Source: an uncultured Mediterraneibacter sp.
Lineage (GTDB): Bacteria; Bacillota; Clostridia; Lachnospirales; Lachnospiraceae
Length of the DNA stretch: 35,757 nucleotides
Reading direction: 5' to 3'
NCBI RefSeq assembly: GCF_944377805.1
Contig: NZ_CALWFZ010000023.1
Location: 1-35,757, forward strand
The first letter of the stretch is position 1. Each line of letters starts with the position of its first letter. The translations under genes were made by a program, and so were the position numbers. Of this stretch, positions 17,805 to 28,138 are shown piece after piece. The notes under the pieces were generated by a model, which made no database searches, had not been told where the DNA came from, and saw nothing but the letters and a program-made list of their open reading frames with translations.

Positions 17805-17832
17805 TAGTCTATGAAAAATTGACGATAATTGT
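17805..17832 (-). promoter_or_regulatory. candidate mother-cell sigma (SigK/SigE) promoter for sigK
   Basis: On the minus strand CATAGACTA (17813 to 17805) fits the SigK -10 pattern CATAnnnTA. An AC dinucleotide (17832-17831) lies 17 bases upstream, where the SigK -35 AC is expected. The predicted start is about 20 bases before the GTG start. The match is short, so chance is possible. Confidence 0.45.
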
Positions 17833-17896
17833 GCTTTTCCACAAGAAAGAAGGACAGGAAACGGCGTATGTACAAAAGAGTGCCTCCAAAAATGTA

Positions 17897-17926
17897 TTGA
17901 CATCAAATATTCGGATGCGCTATGAT
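17897..17926 (+). promoter_or_regulatory. sigma-A promoter for the comM operon
   Basis: A perfect TTGACA (17897-17902) and TATGAT (17921-17926) are 18 bases apart. The predicted leader is about 135 bases long. Confidence 0.7.
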
Positions 17927-17932
17927 GGACAT

Positions 17933-18057
17933 ACATTCCCGGAAGATTCATTTTTCGGTAATCTATCCCCGTGTACGGGGAGTCTGATCGGATCGGTCGG
18001 AACTTCAACTTTTTAATTTTGTGGTGTTTTGAACATATTGAATAGGAATCTTGAGTG
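17933..18057 (+). promoter_or_regulatory. long, possibly structured leader of comM
   Basis: The untranslated leader contains a compact hairpin CCCCGTGTACGGGG near 17967-17980, then overlapping GATCGG repeats (about 17986-17999) and a T-rich stretch at 18010-18015. I do not recognise a known riboswitch. Confidence 0.3.
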
Positions 18058-18068
18058 AAAGGAGTCTA

Positions 18069-19613
18069 ATGAGTTTTAGTACAAGTTTATCTGCAGTCGT
18101 GGAAGGGCTTCAGGTGGACCTTATACATGTGGAGGCGGACGTATCGAACGGACTGCCCGTATTCCATATGGTGGGATACCTGTCTTCAGAGGTCAGAGAA
18201 GCGGGAGAACGTGTGAGAACCGCAATTAAAAATTCAGGGTTCAGCTATCCGGCGAAGCGAACCGTCATCAACCTGTCTCCGGCCACACTCAGAAAGAGAG
18301 GTGCGTCTTTTGATCTGCCGATTGCGGTATCGATCCTTGCGGCGCTGGATCAGATTCCGACAGGGAATTTTGAGGAGTGTCTGGTGATCGGGGAACTCGG
18401 TCTGAATGGACAGGTGAAAAAGGTGCCGGGAATCCTTCCCATTGTGATGAAAGCAGTGGAACACGGGATTACACGCTGCATTGTTCCCCGGGAAAATGCG
18501 GCTGAAGCCGCTCTGGTAAAAGGCGTGACTGTGATCGGCGTGGACAGTTTAAGAGAGACGGCGGCTCTGCTTCAGGGAAAAGTACAGAAAAGTTCATGTG
18601 AAGCTGAAGTTCTGTCGGGAACTGCCGATGATGAAGCAGATGGGGAAGGACTTCCCGATTTTTCTGAACTTCAGGGACAGGAGAATGTCAGAAGGGCGGC
18701 AGAGATTGCTGTGGCCGGAGGGCATAATCTTCTGATGATCGGGCCGCCCGGAAGTGGAAAGTCCATGACAGCCAAGTGCATTGCCGGGATACTTCCGCCC
18801 CTGGATGAGAAGGAGAGCATGGAAATTACGAAAATATACAGTGTGCTTGGCATGGTGGATGAGAGAGCGCCCCTGATACGAAAGAGACCGTTTCGGGAAG
18901 TGCACCACACGGTGACGCGTGCGGCGCTGATTGGGGGAGGAACCGTACCGAGGCCGGGAGAAATCAGTCTGGCGCATGAAGGCGTGCTCTTTTTAGATGA
19001 ACTTCCGGAATTTAAAAAGAGTGTGCTCGAAGTGCTGCGTCAGCCTTTGGAGGAGCGGAGCATTCAAATATCCAGAACATATGGAAATTACAGGTTTCCG
19101 GCGAATTTTATGCTTGTGGCGGCTATGAACCCCTGTCCGTGCGGGTGCTATCCGGATATGGAAAAATGTACATGCACGCCGGCGCAGATACAGACATATC
19201 TCGGGCGGATCAGTCGTCCGTTTCTGGATCGGATTGATCTCTGCGCAGAGGCGCCGCGAGTGAACTACCGGGACTTGGCTGCCCCGCAGAGAAGGGAGTG
19301 CTCTTCTGACATAAGAAAACGGGTTGCCGGGGCGCGCAAGATTCAGGCAGAACGATACCGTGGAACAGATATAAGCAGCAATTCCATGCTGCGAGGCAAA
19401 GATCTGAATCGCTATTGTCCGTTGGGAAAAAAAGAGGAGAACCTGATGGAGAGAGCGTTTTCTGTCATGAATCTGACTGCGCGCGGCTGTCACAGAATCA
19501 TTAAAACAGCCCGGACAATTGCCGACATGGATGGAGAGGAGAGAATCAGGGAGCGTCATCTGAAAGAGGCGCTCTGCTATCGGATGGTTGATGAAAAGTA
19601 CTGGAGGAGGTAG
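18069..19613 (+). CDS. comM: YifB/ComM-family AAA+ ATPase (Mg-chelatase-like)
   Basis: ComM is a hexameric helicase that promotes branch migration during natural transformation; YifB homologues are widespread. The 514-residue protein has the N-terminal ChlI-like domain (VEADVSNGLPVFHMVGYL and the PADLRKRG-like stretch LSPATLRKRGASFDLPIA), Walker A GPPGSGKS (225-232), Walker B VLFLDELPEF, and the C-terminal Mg-chelatase-like region with NPCPCGCYPD and four nearby cysteines. I chose ATG at 18069 because AAAGGAG lies just upstream; a TTG at 18051 would include that site in the coding sequence. dprA follows four bases after the stop, so the two are cotranslated and form a recombination/competence pair. 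Confidence 0.93.
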   Translation: MSFSTSLSAVVEGLQVDLIHVEADVSNGLPVFHMVGYLSSEVREAGERVRTAIKNSGFSYPAKRTVINLSPATLRKRGASFDLPIAVSILAALDQIPTGNFEECLVIGELGLNGQVKKVPGILPIVMKAVEHGITRCIVPRENAAEAALVKGVTVIGVDSLRETAALLQGKVQKSSCEAEVLSGTADDEADGEGLPDFSELQGQENVRRAAEIAVAGGHNLLMIGPPGSGKSMTAKCIAGILPPLDEKESMEITKIYSVLGMVDERAPLIRKRPFREVHHTVTRAALIGGGTVPRPGEISLAHEGVLFLDELPEFKKSVLEVLRQPLEERSIQISRTYGNYRFPANFMLVAAMNPCPCGCYPDMEKCTCTPAQIQTYLGRISRPFLDRIDLCAEAPRVNYRDLAAPQRRECSSDIRKRVAGARKIQAERYRGTDISSNSMLRGKDLNRYCPLGKKEENLMERAFSVMNLTARGCHRIIKTARTIADMDGEERIRERHLKEALCYRMVDEKYWRR

Positions 19614-19617
19614 CGGT

Positions 19618-20709
19618 ATGAAATATGAATATTGGCTGGCATGTATAAGAGGGGTATCTGCACAGAAGAAAATATGTCTGAGGGAATACATGAAAACAGC
19701 AGAAGCGATCTATTATATAGAAGAAACACAATTGCGAAGATTTGAGTTCTTGAACGAAAAGGACTGCAATAAGATTATTCAGGCAAAGAAAAAGAAAGAT
19801 CTGGATGTGGATTACCGGAAAATGTGTGAAAAGGAGATACGTTTTATTCCCTGCTTTTCAGAACACTATCCAAAGAGGCTCAAAGAAATTGCTGATTACC
19901 CGTATGCAATTTATGTAAAAGGCGCTCTGCCCGGGGAACGGACAAAAAAAGCGGCGCTTATCGGGGCTCGGCGCTGCACGCCTTACGGTGAAAAGTATGC
20001 GATTGATTTTGCCAAAGCGCTCGCTGAGTGCGGCGTGGAGATCATCAGCGGAATGGCAAGAGGAATAGACGGGATGGGGCACAGGGGAGCTCTGCTTGCG
20101 GGTGGAAAAACCTACGCGGTTCTTGGCAGCGGCGTGGACGTCTGTTATCCGAGAGAGCATATCGGGTTGTATGTGGATATTTTAGAACAGGGAGGAGGCA
20201 TTTTGTCGGAGCAGCCGCCCGGTACAGCGCCTCTGCCGCAGAACTTTCCGGCAAGAAACCGGATCATAAGCGGACTGTCTGATGCCGTGCTGGTTATGGA
20301 AGCGGGGGAAAAGAGCGGTTCTCTGATTACGGTAGATTTGGCGTTGGAACAGGGACGCGATGTGTATGCTCTCCCGGGTCCGATCAACAGCAGCTTAAGC
20401 GGCGGATGCAACTATCTGATTCATCAGGGAGCCGGCCTGCTGCTCTCTCCAGAGGCTCTTCTTGAAGAGTGGGAAATCAGGAGAAAAGACACTTTGTCGG
20501 AAAGCGAAAAGACAGTCAAAAATGAAAAAATGCTTGAAAGTGCAGAAAAATTGGTGTATAGTTGTCTCGGTCTGAACCCGAAGACCCCAGACCAGATCGT
20601 CCGGGAGACAAAACTATGTGTCAAAAAAGTTTTAGAGCTTCTGGTATCTCTGGAACTGCAGGGGTATATTCGGGAAATATCGAAGAATTATTATGTGATT
20701 TCCCGTTGA
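19618..20709 (+). CDS. dprA: DNA-processing protein DprA
   Basis: DprA (Smf) binds incoming single-stranded DNA and loads RecA during transformation. The 363-residue protein has an N-terminal SAM-like helical region (about 1-85) and the Rossmann-like DprA core with IGARRCTPYG, GMARGIDGMGHRGAL, GSGVDVCYPREH, PARNRIISGLSDAVLVMEA and SGSLITVDLALEQGRDVYALPG. The C-terminal winged helix (about 295-360) is present. I chose ATG at 19618, behind GGAGGAGG; a start at 19588 would overlap the comM end without homology. topA begins 50 bases later with its own strong ribosome-binding site, as in many Firmicutes. Confidence 0.95.
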   Translation: MKYEYWLACIRGVSAQKKICLREYMKTAEAIYYIEETQLRRFEFLNEKDCNKIIQAKKKKDLDVDYRKMCEKEIRFIPCFSEHYPKRLKEIADYPYAIYVKGALPGERTKKAALIGARRCTPYGEKYAIDFAKALAECGVEIISGMARGIDGMGHRGALLAGGKTYAVLGSGVDVCYPREHIGLYVDILEQGGGILSEQPPGTAPLPQNFPARNRIISGLSDAVLVMEAGEKSGSLITVDLALEQGRDVYALPGPINSSLSGGCNYLIHQGAGLLLSPEALLEEWEIRRKDTLSESEKTVKNEKMLESAEKLVYSCLGLNPKTPDQIVRETKLCVKKVLELLVSLELQGYIREISKNYYVISR

Positions 20710-20759
20710 CGGGGAAATAAATGATAAAAGTATAAACCGGGCTATATGGAGGAGTTGTT

Positions 20760-22838
20760 ATGGCACATTATCTTGTTATTGTGGAGTCGCCGGCGAAGGT
20801 GAAGACGATTAAAAAGTTTCTTGGGAGCAGTTATACGGTAGCGGCGTCTCAGGGGCATGTCAGGGATCTTCCGAAGAGTTCGCTGGGGATAGATATTGAA
20901 CATGACTATGAGCCGAAATATATCACGATACGAGGGAAAGGCGATATACTTGCCGGTCTCAGAAAAGAAGCGAAGAAATCTGACAAAGTATACCTTGCAA
21001 CCGACCCTGACCGGGAAGGAGAGGCCATTTCCTGGCATCTTGCCGCGGCGCTAAAACTTGATGAGAAGAAAATGCGCCGTATTACATTTAATGAGATTAC
21101 TAAAAATGCTGTGAAAGCGTCGTTGAAGGCTCCCCGCGATATTGATATGAATCTGGTAGACGCGCAGCAGGCGAGACGCGTTCTCGACCGTATGGTAGGA
21201 TACATGATCAGCCCTCTGCTCTGGACAAAAGTAAAACGGGGACTGAGCGCCGGCCGTGTTCAGTCTGTAGCGCTAAGGCTGGTGGCGGACCGTGAAGAGG
21301 AGATCAACGCGTTTATCCCGGAAGAGTACTGGACATTGGACGCTGTCCTGAATATTAAGGGGGAGAGACGCCCGCTTGTAGCGAAGTTCTATGGAACGAA
21401 TAAGAAAAAGATCACGATTCACTCAGAAGAGGAATTAAATGAGATTGTCAGGAAGATAGATGGCGCAAAATTCCGGATCACAGATATAAAAACAACAGAG
21501 CGCATCCGAAAGGCTCCGCTGCCGTTTACTACAAGTACTTTGCAGCAGGAGGCGGCGAAAGCATTGAATTTTGGTACTCAGAAGACGATGAGGATTGCGC
21601 AGCAGCTCTATGAAGGAATTGATATTAAAGGGAATGGCACGGTTGGTGTAATTACTTATTTGCGTACAGATTCAACCAGAATCGCAGACGAGGCAGATGC
21701 GGCGGCAAGAGAATATATTTCTTCTGCTTACGGGAAAGAGTACGCTGCGGCAGGACAGAAAACGTCGAATGACGGCAAAAAGATACAGGATGCTCACGAG
21801 GCGATCAGACCGACAGACATTGCGAGGACTCCGGCGTCCATTAAAGACTCACTGACAAGGGATCAGTTCAGACTGTACCAGCTGATATGGAAACGTTTTG
21901 CGGCAAGCAGGATGACTCCGTCAAGATATGAGGCGACTTCCGTAAAGATCGGCGCTGATGAATACTGTTTTACTGTTTCAGCGTCCAAGCTTCTGTTTGA
22001 CGGATTCCGATCAGTATATATTGAGGCAGACGAGGAAAAGGAAGAAAGTAATGTACTTGTGGGCGGACTGAGTATGGATTCTGAACTGACGAAAGAAAAT
22101 CTGGAGCCCAAACAGCATTTCACCCAGCCTCCGGCCCACTATACAGAGGCCAGCCTTGTCAAGGCTCTGGAAGAACTGGGAATCGGACGTCCCAGTACTT
22201 ATGCTCCTACTATCTCCATTATCCTCGGACGCCGATATGTGACGAAAGAGGCAAAAAATCTGTATCTGACAGAGATCGGAGAAGTTGTCAACAATATGAT
22301 GAAGCAGTCGTTTCCGAGTATTGTGGATGTGAACTTTACTGCCAATATGGAGGGGCTTCTCGATATGGTCGAGGAAGGGAAAGTAGAGTGGAAAGAGATT
22401 ATCCGCAATTTCTATCCGGATCTTGAGGATGCGGTCAGCAAGGCTGAAAAAGAGCTGGAGAGCGTAAAGATCGAAGACGAAGTAACAGATGTGATCTGTG
22501 AAGAGTGCGGAAGGAATATGGTCATCAAATACGGACCTCACGGAAAATTTCTTGCGTGCCCGGGGTTCCCGGAGTGCCGCAATACAAAACCATATCTGGA
22601 GAAAATTGGGGTTCCATGCCCGGTTTGCGGCAAAGATGTTGTGATCAGAAAAACGAAAAAAGGAAGAAAATACTACGGATGTGAGAATAATCCGGAATGT
22701 GAGTTCATGTCATGGCAGAAACCGTCAAAGGAGAAGTGCCCGACGTGTGGCGGATATATGGTAGAGAAAGGAAATAAGCTTGTCTGCGCAAATGAAAAGT
22801 GCGGATATGTAATTACTTTGGAGAAAAAGAAAGCATAA
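20760..22838 (+). CDS. topA: DNA topoisomerase I
   Basis: This type IA topoisomerase relaxes negative supercoils. In 692 residues it shows the Toprim domain (LVIVESPAKVKTIKKFLG at the N-terminus and the acidic ATDPDREGEA), the catalytic tyrosine Y300 in GVITYLRTDS, and the HEAIRPT motif. The C-terminus carries three four-cysteine zinc ribbons: CEECGRN...CPGFPEC, CPVCGKD...CENNPEC and CPTCGGY...CANEKC. The start is ATG behind GGAGGAG. It follows dprA in the conserved dprA-topA order; codY comes next after an AT-rich regulatory gap, where I saw no clear topA terminator. Confidence 0.97.
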   Translation: MAHYLVIVESPAKVKTIKKFLGSSYTVAASQGHVRDLPKSSLGIDIEHDYEPKYITIRGKGDILAGLRKEAKKSDKVYLATDPDREGEAISWHLAAALKLDEKKMRRITFNEITKNAVKASLKAPRDIDMNLVDAQQARRVLDRMVGYMISPLLWTKVKRGLSAGRVQSVALRLVADREEEINAFIPEEYWTLDAVLNIKGERRPLVAKFYGTNKKKITIHSEEELNEIVRKIDGAKFRITDIKTTERIRKAPLPFTTSTLQQEAAKALNFGTQKTMRIAQQLYEGIDIKGNGTVGVITYLRTDSTRIADEADAAAREYISSAYGKEYAAAGQKTSNDGKKIQDAHEAIRPTDIARTPASIKDSLTRDQFRLYQLIWKRFAASRMTPSRYEATSVKIGADEYCFTVSASKLLFDGFRSVYIEADEEKEESNVLVGGLSMDSELTKENLEPKQHFTQPPAHYTEASLVKALEELGIGRPSTYAPTISIILGRRYVTKEAKNLYLTEIGEVVNNMMKQSFPSIVDVNFTANMEGLLDMVEEGKVEWKEIIRNFYPDLEDAVSKAEKELESVKIEDEVTDVICEECGRNMVIKYGPHGKFLACPGFPECRNTKPYLEKIGVPCPVCGKDVVIRKTKKGRKYYGCENNPECEFMSWQKPSKEKCPTCGGYMVEKGNKLVCANEKCGYVITLEKKKA

Positions 22839-22850
22839 AGATTGTATAAA

Positions 22851-22879
22851 TTGCATTGCTATTCTGAAAATTGTATGAT
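22851..22879 (+). promoter_or_regulatory. candidate codY promoter
   Basis: TTGCAT (22851-22856) and TATGAT (22874-22879) are separated by 17 bases, and the spacer contains the CodY-box match. The region up to the start codon is very AT-rich. Confidence 0.55.
22858..22872 (+). promoter_or_regulatory. CodY box upstream of codY (autoregulation)
   Basis: GCTATTCTGAAAATT matches the CodY consensus AATTTTCWGAAAATT at 12 of 15 positions, with all mismatches in the left arm. It sits in the -35/-10 spacer, where bound CodY would block RNA polymerase. Confidence 0.6.
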
Positions 22880-22910
22880 AATATATTTATATCTATTAAT
22901 TTATAGCAAT

Positions 22911-22922
22911 TTGTATATACAA
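22911..22922. promoter_or_regulatory. perfect 12-bp palindrome in the codY leader
   Basis: TTGTATATACAA is its own reverse complement and lies 33 bases before the codY start codon. A related TTGTATAAATTGC occurs at 22842-22854. It may be a second operator, or merely reflect the AT-rich context. Confidence 0.35.
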
Positions 22923-22954
22923 TTGCGGCATTCAAAAGATTTGCGGAGGATATA

Positions 22955-23734
22955 ATGAGTGTACAGTTACTAGACAAAACGAGGAAAATCAACAAATTGT
23001 TGCATAACAATAATTCGAGCAAGGTGGTGTTCAATGATATTTGCGCGGTTCTCACGGAAATTCTTGATTCCAATGTCCTTGTAGTCAGCAGAAAGGGAAA
23101 GATCCTTGGTGTGAGCAAATGCCCGGCTGTCAGAGAGATTCATGAACTGATTACAGAGGCTGTAGGTTCACATATTGATGAAATGTTAAATGAACGCCTT
23201 CTGAGTATTCTCTCCACAAAAGAAAATGTGAATCTTGAGACGCTTGGTTTTTCGGCAGAGGCAGTTCAGGGGTGTGAAGCGATTATTACACCGATCGATA
23301 TAGCAGGAGAAAGACTTGGAACGCTGTTCATCTATAAACAGGACGCGACTTATTCTATTGACGATATTATTCTCAGCGAGTACGGAACCGCAGTGGTGGG
23401 ACTGGAGATGCTTCGCTCTGTGAATGAAGAGAGTGCCGAGGAGACGAGAAAAGAGCATATTGTACAGTCTGCGATCAGTACCCTCTCATTTTCCGAGCTC
23501 GAGGCGATTATCCATATATTTGAAGAACTTGGCGGAACGGAAGGCATTCTTGTGGCAAGTAAAGTGGCCGACCGTGTCGGCATTACCCGATCCGTCATTG
23601 TAAATGCCCTTCGCAAATTTGAAAGCGCAGGAGTGATTGAGTCCCGTTCATCCGGTATGAAAGGAACCTATATTAAGGTTCTTAATGACTATGTATTTAC
23701 TGAACTGAACAAAATCAAAAAAGAGCGGATGTAG
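22955..23734 (+). CDS. codY: GTP-sensing transcriptional regulator CodY
   Basis: CodY is a global repressor of nutrient-adaptation genes; in Firmicutes it senses GTP and branched-chain amino acids. The 259-residue protein has the N-terminal GAF domain (about 1-155), a linker helix, and the C-terminal winged helix-turn-helix ASKVADRVGITRSVIVNALRKFESAGVIESRSSGMKGTYIKVLND near 202-247. The length and the helix-turn-helix are diagnostic. The start is ATG behind GCGGAGGA. Its upstream region carries a CodY-box match, suggesting autoregulation. GuaB, which supplies GTP, and the leuCD and thrC genes occur in the same window. Confidence 0.97.
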   Translation: MSVQLLDKTRKINKLLHNNNSSKVVFNDICAVLTEILDSNVLVVSRKGKILGVSKCPAVREIHELITEAVGSHIDEMLNERLLSILSTKENVNLETLGFSAEAVQGCEAIITPIDIAGERLGTLFIYKQDATYSIDDIILSEYGTAVVGLEMLRSVNEESAEETRKEHIVQSAISTLSFSELEAIIHIFEELGGTEGILVASKVADRVGITRSVIVNALRKFESAGVIESRSSGMKGTYIKVLNDYVFTELNKIKKERM

Positions 23735-23751
23735 CCAGGAGGAGTTAAGAT

Positions 23752-24078
23752 ATGTATGAAGGCAATCCTGTTGATCTCAGGATGGAAAAGATCCTTTCTG
23801 CAGACGGCATTTTCGATGATGCGAACCGGCAGTGCAGAGTTCTTAAATATGATCCCGAAGAAGATTTCATTTATCTGGAATTGAAAGAAGATAAGCTGGA
23901 ATCGGTTTCCCTGGATGCAAAATACAGGTGTTACATATCCACGCGAACAGAACTTCTGTATTGCACCGGTGTTGTAAAAGAGAGATACCGGCAGGAAGAT
24001 AAAAACCTTTTGAAATTTAAAATAGAGAATGGCTTTTATAATGTGTATGAGGGCAGAAAGATGACAAAGCGTGCGTAG
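23752..24078 (+). CDS. conserved-looking small protein of unknown function
   Basis: I do not recognise a family. The 108-residue soluble protein has no signal peptide or membrane segment. It has alternating hydrophobic and acidic stretches (CRVLKYDPEEDFIYLELKEDKLESVSLDAKYRCYI) that suggest a beta-barrel fold, as in the N-terminal domain of PilZ/YcgR proteins; that is inference. It starts 17 bases after codY with the strong AGGAGGAG site, so it is probably cotranscribed with codY, and its stop codon lies inside the terminator hairpin. Confidence 0.72.
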   Translation: MYEGNPVDLRMEKILSADGIFDDANRQCRVLKYDPEEDFIYLELKEDKLESVSLDAKYRCYISTRTELLYCTGVVKERYRQEDKNLLKFKIENGFYNVYEGRKMTKRA

Positions 24079-24095
24079 ACCGTACGCTTTATTTT
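24066..24095 (+). terminator. intrinsic terminator overlapping the stop codon
   Basis: AAAGCGTGCG (24066-24075) pairs with CGTACGCTTT (24081-24090), one G-U pair, five-base loop, followed by ATTTTT. The loop contains the TAG stop of the 108-residue gene. Confidence 0.82.
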
Positions 24096-24117
24096 TATAA
24101 AAACCTTGTAAACTATG

Positions 24118-24146
24118 TTGACAAAACGAATTCATAGTGCTATTTT
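24118..24146 (+). promoter_or_regulatory. sigma-A promoter of groESL
   Basis: A perfect TTGACA (24118-24123) is 17 bases from TATTTT (24141-24146). The CIRCE operator starts 14 bases after the -10 box. Confidence 0.8.
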
Positions 24147-24159
24147 ATATTCATGAGGT

Positions 24160-24186
24160 TTAGCACTCGTGATAAATGAGTGCTAA
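24160..24186. promoter_or_regulatory. CIRCE operator (HrcA binding site)
   Basis: TTAGCACTC-N9-GAGTGCTAA matches the canonical inverted repeat at every arm position. HrcA binding here represses groESL and is relieved by heat shock; the site also lies in the mRNA leader. Confidence 0.97.
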
Positions 24187-24213
24187 CAAAACAAAATTCA
24201 AGGAGGAATCACA

Positions 24214-24501
24214 ATGAAGTTAGTACCATTAGGTGACAAAATTGTTTTAAAACAGTTAGAAGCAGAAGAGACAACCAAATCCGGTATCGTTCTTCCGGGA
24301 CAGGCTAAGGAAAAACCGCAGGAGGCGGAAGTAATCGCCGTAGGACCTGGCGGAAATATAGATGGCAAAGAAGTTGTGATGCAGGTGAAAGCCGGTGACA
24401 AGGTAATCTATTCCAAATACGCGGGAACAGATGTAGAACTTGACGGAGAGGAATATATTATCGTAAAGCAGAATGATATTCTGGCGATTGTCGAGGCATA
24501 G
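24214..24501 (+). CDS. groES: co-chaperonin GroES
   Basis: GroES caps the GroEL ring during folding cycles. The 95-residue length is standard. It begins MKLVPLGDKIVLKQLEAEETTKSG, has the mobile-loop region around residues 17-34 (TTKSGIVLPGQAKEKP) and ends with DILAIVEA. It is the first gene of the CIRCE-controlled operon, with an ideal AAGGAGG site. groEL follows after 63 bases. Confidence 0.98.
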   Translation: MKLVPLGDKIVLKQLEAEETTKSGIVLPGQAKEKPQEAEVIAVGPGGNIDGKEVVMQVKAGDKVIYSKYAGTDVELDGEEYIIVKQNDILAIVEA

Positions 24502-24540
24502 AAGCAAGCCTCCAGGGAGCATCAGGTAAAATCAGAATAA

Positions 24541-26190
<1,650 letters not shown>

Positions 26191-26223
26191 TAGAAAAGTC
26201 TGTTCTGCCATAACAGGCAGCAC

Positions 26224-26265
26224 AAAATGAGTCTGTGGGAAATATTTCTCCAGACTCATTTTTTT
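26224..26265 (+). terminator. intrinsic terminator after groEL
   Basis: AAAATGAGTCTG (26224-26235) is perfectly complementary to CAGACTCATTTT (26251-26262), followed by more T residues. The 49-bp repeat begins right after the T-run. Confidence 0.9.
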
Positions 26266-26314
26266 GTGATGAAGATCGCTTACAATCCCGGAATGTGCCT
26301 TTTGGCGCTTCTGG
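26266..26314 (+). repeat. 49-bp stem-loop repeat, copy 1
   Basis: The copy at 30942-30990 matches at 39 of 49 positions; nine of the ten differences are transitions. A hairpin is formed by CCGGAA (26288-26293) with TTCTGG (26309-26314) and GTGCC (26295-26299) with GGCGC (26304-26308), around a TTTT loop. It lies directly after the groEL terminator T-run, and 107 bases before the guaB -35 box. I do not recognise it as a named RNA. Confidence 0.65.
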
Positions 26315-26420
26315 TGAGTTTACTCTCAAATGGCAGGAACTGATTAATACATAAGCTCAACTTATAAATAAACCTTAAAATAAATCAAGTCAAATTGGAG
26401 ACGCGCTTATCTGAAAGTGG

Positions 26421-26449
26421 TTGACAGACGATCTGAATTTCGGTAGTAT
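26421..26449 (+). promoter_or_regulatory. sigma-A promoter of guaB
   Basis: A perfect TTGACA (26421-26426) and TAGTAT (26444-26449) are 17 bases apart. The remaining leader is about 50 bases, too short for a purine riboswitch, and none is seen. Between the repeat and this promoter (26315-26420) I see only AT-rich sequence. Confidence 0.7.
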
Positions 26450-26477
26450 ATCAGTTAAATATTTACAATTACTATAG

Positions 26478-27962
<1,485 letters not shown>

Positions 27963-27989
27963 GAGAATTTTGCGGGTTTACGCATTATG

Positions 27990-28030
27990 AAATCGATCTT
28001 TGGCATGAAATGTGTTCGGAGATCGATTTT
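27990..28030 (+). terminator. intrinsic terminator after guaB
   Basis: AAATCGATCT (27990-27999) pairs with AGATCGATTT (28020-28029) across a 20-base loop, followed by TATTTAT. The tail is imperfect. Confidence 0.7.
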
Positions 28031-28138
28031 ATTTATAAATTCATAAGATTTTGTTCATGACAGTTACAGATTTGTGTAGTAGTATCATTTGATAGAGATG
28101 AAAAAAATACACAGGATAAAGGACAGTGAAAGTTACAG

